Positions 27,341 to 37,070 are shown, counted from the stretch's first letter. The stretch: DNA of 52,078 nt from Paenibacillus albiflavus (GCF_004344915.1 NZ_SKFG01000024.1:1-52078), one strand, 5' to 3'. The notes: a model not told the origin generated them from the letters alone. Numbers and translations: made by a program.

Positions 27341-28903
27341 CTATTTTAATATCGCGGATGCATAAGGCGGAAGTTTCAGCTCACTTCCGCTCAGCTCGAT
27401 TCCTTCAGAGCTCGCGAGCGTTACTTTACCGAATGCTTTCTGATCTTGTGGAACGGCGACCTTCACCGTCTGTTCGCTTCCGGACATGTTATGAACGACG
27501 AGTACCCGCTCCTTCTCAGCGGTTCTCAAATACGCAGTAACCAGCGCATTACCCGTAGTAAACTCGTCTATTCCACCCGTCCGAAGCAGCGGCTCCCTCT
27601 TGCGCCAATCGATCAGCATTTGGTACGTGTACCAGAGCGAGCTTTTATCGCTCTTCGAAGCGGATACCGTAACTGGGTCCTTCACGTTATACCTCGAGGT
27701 CTCCCAGCGCGTTTGGCCTTTATCGCCTTCTTCGCCCCACAGCATCGGCTCGCGGATATATTCATCCGGCTTCATGCCTTTCATGCCGATTTCTTCGCCA
27801 TAATACATATACGGCGTTCCGGGCAGCGTCATGAGCATTGCGGCAGCCGTCTTAGCGTGATTCAAATCACCCTCCAATTCACTCATGACCCTGTTTTGGT
27901 CGTGATTCGTTAGGAATGGGGCATCCGCGATTTTCCCGCCCGTATATTTCGCGTACAACCCATATGTACGATTCAACGCGAAGGCGATATCGGCGTCCGT
28001 CTCTCGGGAAGCGGCGCTGACGAGCTTTTTGGCCAAATCAAAATTAAAACCTTCATCAAGCGCTTGTTCGAGGTAAGGTGCGATCACGACCGGCGAATCC
28101 CAAATTTCTCCGACCACGTACGCATCTTTTTTCACCTCATTCAATCCATTGCGGAACTCCTGCCACCATGCCACGTTTTTTTGCTTCGTTTCAGGGCTTG
28201 CGGCAGTCGATTTGAAGTCTTCGTTTACATGTTTGGCTGCGTCTAGGCGAAAGCCGTCAACCCCTTGCTTCAGCCAAAATTGACCGATCTTTATCATTTC
28301 AGAACGTACCGCGGGCTCATCAAAATTCAGATCGGGCATCCCCTCCCAGAAAATGCCGAGATATCGACTGCCGCCAAGGTCATGCCACGGATACGCCCCT
28401 GTCGCTCCGTCAGCAGGGAGCTTCGTATTCTCGCCCTCGTTCCATATATACCAATTGCGATACGGATTGTCTTTCCCTTTGGCCGAATCCACAAACCATG
28501 GATGCTTGTCGCTCGTATGGTTCGCCACGAAATCAATAATGACACTAATGCCGCGTTTATGGGCTTCTTCCGTCAGCTGCTTTAAATCGTCAAGCGTGCC
28601 GTAATCGGGATTTACCGTATAATAATCCGTGACGTCGTAACCATGATAGCTCGGCGAAGGATGAATTGGCATCAGCCAAATTCCGCTTACACCGAGTTCC
28701 TGCAAATAATCCAGCTTCATCGTCACGCCGCGCAGATCGCCGATCCCGTCACCGTTCGAGTCGTAGAACGATCGCACGAAGATTTCATAGAACACGCCTG
28801 ATTTCGCATCCTTATTATTTAAAACCTGCGAATTGCAGCCGGCTATCATCAAACTAAGCGCAACGACCATCCATATCCATGTCCAGAAACACCTTCTTCT
28901 CAT
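27341..28903 (-). CDS. Alpha-amylase family lipoprotein (GH13)
   Basis: 520 residues. A signal peptide with lipobox MIAGC (lipidated Cys 23) anchors it outside the membrane. The catalytic barrel begins GVFYEIFVRSFYDSNGDGIG, with DFVANHT, GFRLDAAKHV (nucleophile D221), GEIWDS (acid/base E266) and LTNHDQNR (D335). A calcium-type loop (DSNGDGIGD) is near residue 48. It would degrade starch or maltodextrins at the cell surface to feed MalEFG. The ATG overlaps the malG stop by 4 bp, so the gene is the last of the malE-malF-malG operon. Exact product pattern is unknown. Confidence 0.93.
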   Translation of the reverse strand: MRRRCFWTWIWMVVALSLMIAGCNSQVLNNKDAKSGVFYEIFVRSFYDSNGDGIGDLRGVTMKLDYLQELGVSGIWLMPIHPSPSYHGYDVTDYYTVNPDYGTLDDLKQLTEEAHKRGISVIIDFVANHTSDKHPWFVDSAKGKDNPYRNWYIWNEGENTKLPADGATGAYPWHDLGGSRYLGIFWEGMPDLNFDEPAVRSEMIKIGQFWLKQGVDGFRLDAAKHVNEDFKSTAASPETKQKNVAWWQEFRNGLNEVKKDAYVVGEIWDSPVVIAPYLEQALDEGFNFDLAKKLVSAASRETDADIAFALNRTYGLYAKYTGGKIADAPFLTNHDQNRVMSELEGDLNHAKTAAAMLMTLPGTPYMYYGEEIGMKGMKPDEYIREPMLWGEEGDKGQTRWETSRYNVKDPVTVSASKSDKSSLWYTYQMLIDWRKREPLLRTGGIDEFTTGNALVTAYLRTAEKERVLVVHNMSGSEQTVKVAVPQDQKAFGKVTLASSEGIELSGSELKLPPYASAILK

Positions 28904-29745
28904 CCTTTATTCGCTCCAGCGGTCAAGCCTTCTACAAGGAAACGCTGCAAATACATGAACAAGAGGGTGATTGGCACAGCAACGAGCACGCTGCCTGCAG
29001 CGAACAGTGTAAAGTTGCTATTCTGCTGGGAGTTCACCATATCCCACATCCCGACTGCAATCGTCCATTGTTCCTTAGTACGCAGTACTGCTCTTGCAAA
29101 AATAAAGTCACCCCAAGCACCTGTAAACGTCGTCAGCATTACATAGACGAGCATCGGTTTGGACAGTGGCAGCATAATCTTTGTGAACACCTGCATATGG
29201 CTTGCACCGTCGATTCGAGCAGATTCCTCGATGCCCTTCGGAATAGAGTCGAAGAAGCCTTTGACGACGAACGCGCCAAGCCCCGCTCCCGCCGAATACA
29301 CGAGTACGATGGCAGTATGGGTGTCGAGCAAATTCAGCTGCATAAGCAGAATGTAAATGGCTATCAAGCTCATAAAGCCTGGAAACATACCGATGACAAG
29401 GATCGCGGTCATAGTTATCTTGCGGCCTTTGAACCGGAATCGGGACAACGAATAAGCTGTCATCAAAACAAGTGCAGAACTAAACAACATGGTAAGAAAA
29501 GCGATCTTCAGCGTGTTCAAGTACCATCTTCCAAACATGATGCTTGTCGAATTAAATAGTTCGGAATAATGTTCTAGCGTGAGCTTTTTTGGGAGAAAAG
29601 TCGGGCTAAAAAGCGCGGTTCCCGGTCTCATCGAAGATACAATGACCCAAAGCGCTGGATATAGGCAGCAGATGGCGATAATGGTAAGCAGAATGTAGCT
29701 GAAGGTTAAGCGAATTAGGTTTTCTTTACGACGATTCTTGATCAT
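28900..29745 (-). CDS. malG: Maltodextrin ABC transporter permease (MalG type)
   Basis: 281 residues with six helices. The EAA loop ESARIDGASHMQVFTKIMLP binds the ATPase. The ending FLVEGLTAGANKG is the classical MalG C-terminus (GLTAGAVKG), which reaches into the ATPase Q-loop. GGAGG precedes the ATG, and the start overlaps malF by 4 bp. No malK/msmX ATPase lies in the window, so a shared MsmX-type ATPase elsewhere is expected. Confidence 0.93.
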   Translation of the reverse strand: MIKNRRKENLIRLTFSYILLTIIAICCLYPALWVIVSSMRPGTALFSPTFLPKKLTLEHYSELFNSTSIMFGRWYLNTLKIAFLTMLFSSALVLMTAYSLSRFRFKGRKITMTAILVIGMFPGFMSLIAIYILLMQLNLLDTHTAIVLVYSAGAGLGAFVVKGFFDSIPKGIEESARIDGASHMQVFTKIMLPLSKPMLVYVMLTTFTGAWGDFIFARAVLRTKEQWTIAVGMWDMVNSQQNSNFTLFAAGSVLVAVPITLLFMYLQRFLVEGLTAGANKG

Positions 29746-31049
29746 TGGATAATATCCTCCTCTCGGAAGGATGCAGTTTTTCGGAAGCTCCAGATTGACA
29801 AGGAAGCGACCATGATGAAAATAACAATACCGACTGCCGACGCGATGTTGAACTGGCTATTGTCGAGCGTCAGTTTGTACAGCCAGGTTACGAGCAAGTC
29901 CGTCGCTCCTGCAAATCTGTAATCGCCGACTTTCGGATCGCCATTAGTCATCAGGTAGATCACATTAAAATTGTTGATGTTACCTGCGAATTGCATAATG
30001 AGTACGGGCGCGGTAGCGAACATGACCATCGGCAGCGTAATAACGCGAAATTTCTGGTAGGCGCTTGCACCGTCCACTTCCGCGGCTTCATACAAATCTC
30101 TATGAATCGAAGTAAGAATACCGAGAATCAAAATGAGCGAAACCGGAATGCCGACCCACATGTTAACTACAATTACCGTTACTTTCGCCCACAGCGGATC
30201 TGTCAGCCATGGAATTTTATCCAGTCCGAAAAAAGCGAGATACTGGTTAATCGGTCCGAATTGACCGTTAAACAAGTTACGCATGACAAGCAAGGAAATA
30301 ATTTGCGGAATCGCATAGGGCAGGATGAAGATCGTCCGCCATGCCGATTTGAAACGAATGCCTTTTTGCTGAATGAGCAGCGCAACGAGAAGGCCTCCGA
30401 AGTAACAGGTCGTCGTCGCAATGATCGCCCATATAACAGTCCAACTGAGCACACCAAAAAAAGTACTGCTCCACATTTTTAATTGAACAAGATCGATATA
30501 TGTCTGAAATCCGGTCCAGCTGACGAGATTGGCAGGCGGAATATGCTCAGGAGCGAAATAGTTCGTAAAAGAAACCAGAATCATGAAGATAACCGGCATC
30601 ACGGTAATAAACAAAACGCCAATCGCCGGCAGGATCAGTAATACATAAGGAAATTTGTCGGTTTTATATTTGAACAGCTTGACTCCCGGTGTAAGTTCGC
30701 CTTGATCGCAAGCTTTACCTACCTGGTAGGCGTCCCGGACGCCATAAATGTATATCGAAACGAAAATGAGAAATAAGATCAGAACGATAATGCCTTCAAT
30801 CAGCAAAAAAATGGAATGGTCGCCAGGAACGTTCTTCGTGATTCCGTCGACAAGCACCATCTGAGAAGGAGCCTCTCCAAGCGTATAAATCCCCCAGATA
30901 GCATGAGCCAAAGTATTAGAGAAAAACGTAATCCCTAGAATATCGATAAGCAGCAGAATAATGCCCTTCACATACTGACGATTGAAAATTTGCCCAAGAC
31001 CGAGAACGACCAAGGAGAGAACAGCTGCTTTTACCCGTTTATGTCCCAC
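29742..31049 (-). CDS. malF: Maltodextrin ABC transporter permease (MalF type)
   Basis: 435 residues from a GTG at 31049 with AAGGAG 8 bases upstream (31058-31063). Longer starts up to 31106 lack an RBS. The N-terminal region has extra helices and a soluble insert, as in Bacillota MalF proteins, then the transport core with EAA loop EAAEVDGASAYQKFRVITLP. It pairs with MalG. It lies 95 bp after malE, and no terminator is seen between them. Confidence 0.92.
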   Translation of the reverse strand: MGHKRVKAAVLSLVVLGLGQIFNRQYVKGIILLLIDILGITFFSNTLAHAIWGIYTLGEAPSQMVLVDGITKNVPGDHSIFLLIEGIIVLILFLIFVSIYIYGVRDAYQVGKACDQGELTPGVKLFKYKTDKFPYVLLILPAIGVLFITVMPVIFMILVSFTNYFAPEHIPPANLVSWTGFQTYIDLVQLKMWSSTFFGVLSWTVIWAIIATTTCYFGGLLVALLIQQKGIRFKSAWRTIFILPYAIPQIISLLVMRNLFNGQFGPINQYLAFFGLDKIPWLTDPLWAKVTVIVVNMWVGIPVSLILILGILTSIHRDLYEAAEVDGASAYQKFRVITLPMVMFATAPVLIMQFAGNINNFNVIYLMTNGDPKVGDYRFAGATDLLVTWLYKLTLDNSQFNIASAVGIVIFIMVASLSIWSFRKTASFREEDIIQ

Positions 31050-31144
31050 ACCAATTTCTCCTTTCATACAGAACATGCAAAAAATAACTAAGGAATCACC
31101 CACCAAACGATTCGCTTGATGGGTAATTCGTTGCTTGAAAAATA

Positions 31145-32464
31145 TTATTTTTTGGCTGTTGCATCCTTAATTTGCTGAACAGCGTTGTCAAGTGCAGCCT
31201 TCGCGTCTTTGCCATTATTCCAAATATCTGACATTGCCGCGGCCATCGGTTCCCAAACGCTGCCCATTTCCGGGATCGCAGGCATCGGGTATGAATGTTC
31301 GAACTGCTGTAGGAAGCCCGTAACCAGTTCATCGTTCTTAATGATCGGATCTTGCGCTGCTTCTTTATTGGAAGGTAATGCACCTGTCAGTTTGAAATCT
31401 TGCATTTGCGCTTCTTTCGTAGATGCGAATCGAGCGAACAGTCTTGCGGCATTCGGATATTTTGAGAATGCGTTGACGTACCAAGCTTTAACACCTGAGA
31501 ACGATACGGAAGGTTTGCCATCGATAGAAGGAATCGGAGCTACGCCGAAATTCACACCGGATTTCTTGTAATCACCGATCGTCCAAGGACCGTTAATATC
31601 CATCGCTAGTGTGCCAGCGGTGAACAAGCCTTTCTTAATATCATAAGTGGCGTCGCCGGATTTCATCGGCAGCAAATCCTTTGCAAGGGAACCATAGAAT
31701 TGCGCGCCTTTTACAGCTCCATCGTTGTTCAAGCCGATGTCGTTTTTGTCCGTCCCGTTATTACCGAATACATACCCGCCAGTTGTAGCGAGGAATAAAT
31801 AGTTAAAGTAGAAGTTGCCAGCTTCCCACATGAATGCGTATTTGTTGTTCTTCGGATCGTTGTACGTTTTGGCGAACGCTGTGACTTCGTCGAACGTCTT
31901 CGGAGGCGTTTTCACAAGATCCTTGTTATAAATCAACGCATACGTTTCAACCGATTTCGGATAACCATAGAGCTTTCCGCCGAACGATGCCGCTTTCACC
32001 GCAACTTCGGAATTTTCTTTAGTCGTCACTTCCCCATAAACGTCATTTGGAAGCACAAGACCAGCAGATACGGCTTTGCCCAGCTGATCGTGCGGCAGCA
32101 TGACAACATCGGCTGCTACGCCTGCAGGACCGTCGGTCGTCAATTTGCCGATTTGGTCGCCTGCGCCAAGTTCTTCGATCTTCACTTTCACGTCGTATTT
32201 AGCCGTGAACTCCTTCATAATTTCTTCCAGGTATGGACGCGCTTCTTTGCTTTCCCAAATGACGAGCGACGCGCCTGCTTCAGGCTTTAATTCATCTGTA
32301 ACTGGCCCAGGCGTTGCCGATACTGCCGCCGGCGTAGCGGTTGGTTGTGGTGAACTCGAACTCGCTGACGAGCTGCCAGATCCCCCTCCGCACGCTGTTA
32401 GTGCAAACACCATTGTCATCGCAGACAACCCGGCTACCATTTTTCTAATTTTTCTAATTTTCAC
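31145..32464 (-). CDS. malE: Maltodextrin-binding lipoprotein
   Basis: 439 residues from a GTG at 32464 with AGGGGAG about 10 bases upstream. The longer ORF to 32509 has no RBS. The lipobox is ALTAC (Cys 25), followed by a Ser/Gly/Pro-rich linker. The body is a family 1 solute-binding protein: VIWESKEARPYLEEIMKEF, DVVMLPHDQLG, MDINGPWTIGDYKKSGVNFG and the PNAARLFARF segment all resemble maltose/maltodextrin receptors. It is the first gene of the operon, and its upstream region carries LacI-type operators. The ligand assignment rests on family resemblance plus the neighbouring amylases. Confidence 0.92.
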   Translation of the reverse strand: MKIRKIRKMVAGLSAMTMVFALTACGGGSGSSSASSSSPQPTATPAAVSATPGPVTDELKPEAGASLVIWESKEARPYLEEIMKEFTAKYDVKVKIEELGAGDQIGKLTTDGPAGVAADVVMLPHDQLGKAVSAGLVLPNDVYGEVTTKENSEVAVKAASFGGKLYGYPKSVETYALIYNKDLVKTPPKTFDEVTAFAKTYNDPKNNKYAFMWEAGNFYFNYLFLATTGGYVFGNNGTDKNDIGLNNDGAVKGAQFYGSLAKDLLPMKSGDATYDIKKGLFTAGTLAMDINGPWTIGDYKKSGVNFGVAPIPSIDGKPSVSFSGVKAWYVNAFSKYPNAARLFARFASTKEAQMQDFKLTGALPSNKEAAQDPIIKNDELVTGFLQQFEHSYPMPAIPEMGSVWEPMAAAMSDIWNNGKDAKAALDNAVQQIKDATAKK

Positions 32465-32617
32465 GACAATAAAACTCCCCTCGTCTTTAAAATTGGTTGT
32501 TATGTACATTCATATTTCGCTAAATGCTACGAATTTGTTCCCTTTTCGCTGATATTCCCGATGCTTTCCTCCCCTCGATCTCCATATTTTCGCGTTTGGC
32601 ATGCGAAATGCACCATT

Positions 32618-32632
32618 GCGCAAACGTTTGTC
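32618..32632. promoter_or_regulatory. LacI/CcpA-type operator, site 1
   Basis: CAAACGTTTG (32621-32630), a perfect 10-bp palindrome with a central CpG, within GCGCAAACGTTTGTC. It lies in the malE leader, downstream of the likely promoter, where a bound repressor could block elongation. Confidence 0.75.
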
Positions 32633-32756
32633 TTGGATAATCTGACATTAGGCCAAACTAACAGAATTCATTGGACTTCCTTTGATATTCGGGTATATCC
32701 GCCAAATGCAAGCCCTTACATTTTGTCTTTATCATAACTGCTTGCTGAAGAATAGG

Positions 32757-32770
32757 AAAAACGTTTGCGT
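32757..32770. promoter_or_regulatory. LacI/CcpA-type operator, site 2
   Basis: AAAAACGTTTGCGT has one good half-site and one decayed half-site. It overlaps the region just upstream of a TATGAT that is a plausible malE -10 on the minus strand (near 32731-32736), so it sits at or beside the -35. Confidence 0.65.
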
Positions 32771-32882
32771 AGATATTTTGTCAAGATTTTTGCCTATTAT
32801 CTTCAAATTTCTTAAAATTACTCTACTTTTCTTAATTTATTAAAATTTTCTAATTATTTTTCTCAAATGAAGCCTGCATGCG

Positions 32883-32911
32883 TTTACAAACCAATAAGAA
32901 TACGATATTAT
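32883..32911 (+). promoter_or_regulatory. Promoter of the LacI-family regulator
   Basis: TTTACA (32883-32888), 17 bp, TATTAT (32906-32911). Operator site 3 lies right after the predicted start, fitting autorepression. Confidence 0.6.
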
Positions 32912-32922
32912 AATAACAAATT

Positions 32923-32938
32923 TGCACAAACGTTTGCA
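32923..32938. promoter_or_regulatory. LacI/CcpA-type operator, site 3
   Basis: TGCACAAACGTTTGCA, nearly a perfect 16-bp palindrome around CAAACGTTTG (32927-32936). It is about 15 bp past the regulator's own -10 box. Confidence 0.8.
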
Positions 32939-33049
32939 TAAAATACTTGGCTCGCTCACGATTGCATGAATTAGTGGGATGCGTTAGGATACAAGAAGAA
33001 ATGGTTATGGTTTAAACAACTAAAAGTTTACGATGGAGCGATGGATGTT

Positions 33050-34067
33050 ATGTCAGTTACGATCATCGACGTCGCCAAACGGGCGGGGGTTTCACCCTCC
33101 ACCGTATCGCGCGTCATTTCCAATCACCCCCGGATCAGCCAATCGACATCCGATAAAGTGAAAGCCGTCATGGAAGAACTGGATTATCACCCGAATGTGC
33201 TAGCCAAAAGCCTCGTATCCAAGACGACGAGCACGATCGGTATCTATTTGCCCAAGCCGGAAGAATTATTTTTGAACTTGTTTTTTCCTGAGGTAATACG
33301 CGGCATCGTTGCGCAATCGACTAGAGCCGGATACGACCTCATGATGACGACTGGCGCTGGAGAGTGGGAAGAAGTCGAAGCGATTACTAGACTGGTCAAG
33401 GGTAGACGGGTAGACGGCGTCATTTTGATGCATTCACGCAAAAACGATCCCGTCATCTCCTTTTTGCGCGATAACGAGTTTCCTTTCGTCTTGATCGGAC
33501 GCAATGAAGATTTCGACGACGTGCTATCCGTCGACAACAACAACATACAGGCTGGATATGATGCGACGAGACATTTGATAAACCAGGGACACACCCGAAT
33601 CGGCTTCGTCAGTGGTCCGCAGAACCTGATCGTTTCGAAGGATCGGCTGCAAGGTTATATGAACGCAATGCAGGAAGCCGGGCTTAAGCCGAATCCCGAC
33701 TGGTTCGTCGAAGGCGACTTCCTACAAGAGAGCGGCTACCGGGCCATGTCGCTAATAATGTCCATTACAACTAGACCCACAGCACTGGTAGTAACAGATG
33801 ATATTATCGCGTTCGGTGTCCTCCGCGGCTTGAATGAACTCGGCTATACCGTGCCGAAGGATCTCAGCTTGATCGGCTTCAACAATATTTAGATTTGCGA
33901 GCTGGCCACTCCTCCGCTTTCTACGATCGACATAGGTATCTATCAGCTTGGTTATACGGCATCACAATCATTGATCCGCAAAATCAAAGGCGAAACGATT
34001 AAACAACCTAACGTCGTCATTCCACACCGCCTTATCGTGCGGGAGTCGTCAATGAACGTAAAATAGC
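33050..34067 (+). pseudogene. LacI-family maltodextrin regulator, broken by amber stop and frameshift
   Basis: The N-terminus is a normal LacI helix-turn-helix (TIIDVAKRAGVSPSTVSRVI) and hinge, followed by a periplasmic-binding-like core. The frame meets TAG at 33890-33892, after SLIGFNNI. Beyond it the same frame continues with family sequence (CELATPPLSTIDIGIYQLG) until one extra T around 34019-34022 breaks it. Removing that T gives VVIPHRLIVRESS and a stop at 34065-34067, the expected end of an approximately 339-residue protein. Two independent lesions indicate decay rather than a single sequencing error. The remaining protein of about 280 residues lacks the end of the core fold. The ATG at 33050 is preferred (GGAG 11 bases upstream); the ATG at 33041 is too close to it. 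Confidence 0.88.
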
Positions 34068-34108
34068 CAGAATCTTTTTGAAAATCGGATAATAATTTTA
34101 TAGCGAAA

Positions 34109-34138
34109 AGGCCCTAACATAACGTTATGCTAGGGCCT
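34109..34138. terminator. Bidirectional terminator
   Basis: AGGCCCTAACATA pairs with TATGCTAGGGCCT (one mismatch), followed by CTTGTTTTTT on the plus strand and TTTTCGC on the minus. It lies between the regulator remnant and the convergent NSS transporter. Confidence 0.85.
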
Positions 34139-34146
34139 CTTGTTTT

Positions 34147-35490
34147 TTAAATCACGCCAATTACATTTAAAAATACGATAATAATGGCAATCGGTGCTAT
34201 ATAGCGAAGTAAGAATAACCATAATATAAATAATTTGTATCCTTTATTTTTACTTACACTCAGTTCTTTCATTAATACATCTTTCTTCATTTTGAACGGT
34301 ACGAAGATCGCAACTAATAGTACACCAAGTGGCATAAGAACATTACTTACTGCAAAGTCTGCTAGGTCAAAAACCGTTTTATCAAACAATTTCACATCAC
34401 TTAATACGCCATTTGATAACGCCGATGGAATCCCTACAACAAAGATTAACAATCCGACAATCAAAGCCATTTTTTCGCGTTTCCCTTTACTTTTACCTTT
34501 AGTCGTTAAAGAGGCAACGCTTATTTCCAACATCGAAATGGCTGATGTTATCGTTGCAAAGAAAAATAGTAACAAGAAAATAATGAAAAATAATTTTCCA
34601 AATGCCATTTTGCTGAAAATCGCTGGCAATACAATAAATAAAAGACCTGGTCCTTGAGATGGTTCCATTCCAAATGCAAATACAACCGGGAAAATAGCAA
34701 GCCCTGCAAGCAATGTAATAACAAGTGTTAAACCGACGATAGAAAATGCAGAACGCGGTAAACTTTCTTCTTTCGGCAAGTATGAGCTATACGTTACCAT
34801 TACGCCTACACCGACAGATAATGAGAAGAACGATTGCCCCATCGCATATAAAACTACTTCAGATGTTACGTGTGAGAAATCAGGTTGTAAGAAGAAACGA
34901 ACCCCTTCTCCAGCTCCATCTAATGTAAGAGCACGAATAATTAATACAAAGAATAAAACAAACAGTGCCGGCATGAAATATTTATTTACTTTTTCAACAC
35001 CGTTTTGTACACCTTTACTTACGATAAATATCGTAATAAGAATAAATAATAGCTGTGATCCAACCGCTAAATAGGGATTTGAAATGATTTCATTAAAGGT
35101 GGCTTCGTACGCGCCATTTCCTTCCCATAGTCTGCCTGTGATTGCATTCCATAAATATAATAGAATCCATCCTCCCACAACACTGTAGAATGAAAGCAAT
35201 ATGAAACATGTTGCAATCCCTAATTTACCGACCCACTGCCATCGCGTTTTAGGAGCAATTTCTCGATATGCATCGACTACCTCTTTTTGTGTACTTCGTC
35301 CAATTACAAATTCCGCTAGTAATAACGGTAAACCAATTAATAAAGTAAATCCGATAAAAATAAGGAAGAACGCACCGCCGCCTCCAATACCGGCCATATA
35401 CGGGAACTTCCAAATCGCGCCAAGACCTATTGCTGAACCTGCTGCAGCTAAAATGAAGCCTAATTTCGATGTCCATTGCTGTGAATTCAT
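34147..35490 (-). CDS. Neurotransmitter:sodium symporter (NSS) family amino-acid transporter
   Basis: 447 residues. It opens with [29 protein letters not shown], split by the unwound TM1 that carries the Na+ and substrate sites (LeuT-type GSAIGLG). Eleven to twelve helices are predicted. NSS proteins bring in neutral or aromatic amino acids with Na+. A T-box leader upstream (35518-35850) means expression rises when one tRNA is uncharged, so the substrate is very probably the matching amino acid. GGAGAG precedes the ATG. Codons are strikingly A/T-rich compared with both flanks, and the protein reads like its Bacillus cereus-group relatives, suggesting horizontal transfer together with its leader. 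Confidence 0.93.
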   Translation of the reverse strand: MNSQQWTSKLGFILAAAGSAIGLGAIWKFPYMAGIGGGGAFFLIFIGFTLLIGLPLLLAEFVIGRSTQKEVVDAYREIAPKTRWQWVGKLGIATCFILLSFYSVVGGWILLYLWNAITGRLWEGNGAYEATFNEIISNPYLAVGSQLLFILITIFIVSKGVQNGVEKVNKYFMPALFVLFFVLIIRALTLDGAGEGVRFFLQPDFSHVTSEVVLYAMGQSFFSLSVGVGVMVTYSSYLPKEESLPRSAFSIVGLTLVITLLAGLAIFPVVFAFGMEPSQGPGLLFIVLPAIFSKMAFGKLFFIIFLLLFFFATITSAISMLEISVASLTTKGKSKGKREKMALIVGLLIFVVGIPSALSNGVLSDVKLFDKTVFDLADFAVSNVLMPLGVLLVAIFVPFKMKKDVLMKELSVSKNKGYKLFILWLFLLRYIAPIAIIIVFLNVIGVI

Positions 35491-35517
35491 CTCTGTCTCT
35501 CCTATCTGTGTTTAAAT

Positions 35518-35850
35518 AAAAATCGTCCCTACGCAAATGCGTAGGGACGATATAATATCGCGGTACCACCCTAGTTATGAAGATACAACAAGAGTAAGAC
35601 TTAAATAAAAAACGTCCCTACGTAAATACGTAGGGACGATCAATATCGCGGTACCACCCTAGTTGTGAACAAAATTCTTCACCACTTTATTTGATAACGG
35701 TATTCACTACCGTCCTTCATTTCCTCACAACGTGAGATTGATGAAAGATGCTCCAGGACGAACTTCATGAATAATCTTTATACTGATTCACACCAACCAT
35801 CAGCTCTCTGTTATAGGGAGATTTTCACTACTTTACCCTTTCATAGCCCA
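35518..35850 (-). promoter_or_regulatory. T-box riboswitch with duplicated antiterminator/terminator module
   Basis: The minus strand has a Stem I region with AGAGAGC, GGTTGGTG and TGGAGC motifs (about 35740-35850). It then has the T-box AGGGTGGTACCGCG at 35647-35660 with terminator 35613-35638. A second identical T-box follows at 35559-35572 with terminator 35521-35551. The two terminators are nearly the same 11-12-bp stem ending in T runs. Each T-box can pair its AGGG with the TCCCT of its own terminator, so both modules look functional. I could not fix the specifier codon with confidence. Confidence 0.95.
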
Positions 35851-35880
35851 AGTATTATTTTGTCGAATTGATATTATCAA

Positions 35881-35909
35881 TTTTTATCACATATTAAAAT
35901 TAGTGTCAA
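35881..35909 (-). promoter_or_regulatory. Promoter of the T-box/NSS unit
   Basis: Perfect TTGACA (35904-35909, minus strand), a 17-bp spacer and TAAAAA (35881-35886). Transcription would start about 20 bases before the recognisable T-box aptamer. Confidence 0.6.
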
Positions 35910-36002
35910 CTAATTTAAGCTCATCTCATGGATTTTTTGCAAGGTATTGAGGTGCCGTGATCTATCTTCGGGCGACTCAGCGAATTTATACATCATGGTT
36001 GT

Positions 36003-37070
36003 TCATTTCTTGTATCCTCCTTTTTTACCCTTATGTTGCACGGCAATCGACTTTTGCAACGCCCGTTTATCCCTGAGATACCCCGATTTATTATCCACAA
36101 ACCTGTTTTCTCGCTTCTGCATAAGGTAATGCTCCCAATGCTCTGGTGCCAATGATCCATCAGCAAGGGCGGCAAGAACTGCGCAGCCTGGCTCCGTTCG
36201 ATGGCGGCAGTCATTGAAGTGACACTGTGTGAATAATTCCTCCACATCGTTAAATCCCGCGCTGATCCCGTCGTCCGCACCGAACAGCCCAAGTTCACGC
36301 ATACCCGGTGTATCAATAACCATCGCGCCGGAAGGGAGCATGAAAAGCTGGCGATGCGTTGTTGTGTGCCGGCCCCGGCTGTCTGCCTCGCGGATAGCTT
36401 TGACAGTCGTCACTACCTGATTCATCAAGGCGTTTAGCAGCGAGGATTTCCCCACGCCGGACATGCCGAGGAATACCACGGTTTTTCCTGGTTGCAGATA
36501 TTCACTCAACCCGTCTAAACCACTCCCGGTGTGACTGGAAACTGCGTGTACTGGCACATCAGGAGCGATTTTCTGAACCTCAGCTAACGGTGCGCTGATA
36601 TCCGGGACCAAGTCAGCTTTTGTTAAGATTACGACAGGCTCGCCTCCGCTCTGACGTGTCTGTGTCAGGTAGCGCATGATGCGGCTGACCTTGAAGTCCC
36701 AGTTTAGGGACGACACGATAAATACATAATCAAAATTCGTTGCTACGACTTGCTCTAGTATGGTTTTGACATACCCTGCTGCGTGTCCCGAATAGTCAGC
36801 GCGGGAAAATTTCGAGCGGCGAGGCAGCAATTCGGCAATGCGCGAAGCGCCGTTTTCGTTGTATTGTAGAAATACAAAATCCCCAACGCATGGAAAATCT
36901 TCCCGAGTCCCCGCAGTGTGGTAGAACGCGCCCTTCAATACAGCTGTCACTTCTCCTTGTTCTGTGATGACGGTATATTGATCTCGCTGAAGTTCCGTAA
37001 CCCTTCCGGGTATCAAACCTATCGGCGGCGTTTCGGCTTCGATATAGCCATATTGTTTCAAATCAATCAT
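36003..37070 (-). CDS. RsgA-like circularly permuted GTPase (ribosome small-subunit dependent)
   Basis: 355 residues from the ATG at 37070 with GGAGGAGA upstream; the ATG at 37112 has no RBS. An N-terminal OB fold (about 15-85) is followed by the permuted GTPase order G4 TKAD (150-153), G1 GMSGVGKSS (202-210), G3 DTPG (253-256), then a Cys/His zinc knuckle (FTQCHFNDCRH...GC). RsgA proteins check late maturation of the 30S subunit. The sequence differs from the short housekeeping YloQ type in its extended ends, so it is likely a second, specialised copy. An attenuator leader (37120-37373) suggests conditional expression. Family sure; housekeeping versus specialised role is inferred. Confidence 0.9.
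   Translation of the reverse strand: MIDLKQYGYIEAETPPIGLIPGRVTELQRDQYTVITEQGEVTAVLKGAFYHTAGTREDFPCVGDFVFLQYNENGASRIAELLPRRSKFSRADYSGHAAGYVKTILEQVVATNFDYVFIVSSLNWDFKVSRIMRYLTQTRQSGGEPVVILTKADLVPDISAPLAEVQKIAPDVPVHAVSSHTGSGLDGLSEYLQPGKTVVFLGMSGVGKSSLLNALMNQVVTTVKAIREADSRGRHTTTHRQLFMLPSGAMVIDTPGMRELGLFGADDGISAGFNDVEELFTQCHFNDCRHRTEPGCAVLAALADGSLAPEHWEHYLMQKRENRFVDNKSGYLRDKRALQKSIAVQHKGKKGGYKK

Noticed and set aside
28879-29559. 226-codon plus-strand ORF
   Set aside because: It is antisense to malG, has no RBS, and its composition is unlike a real protein.
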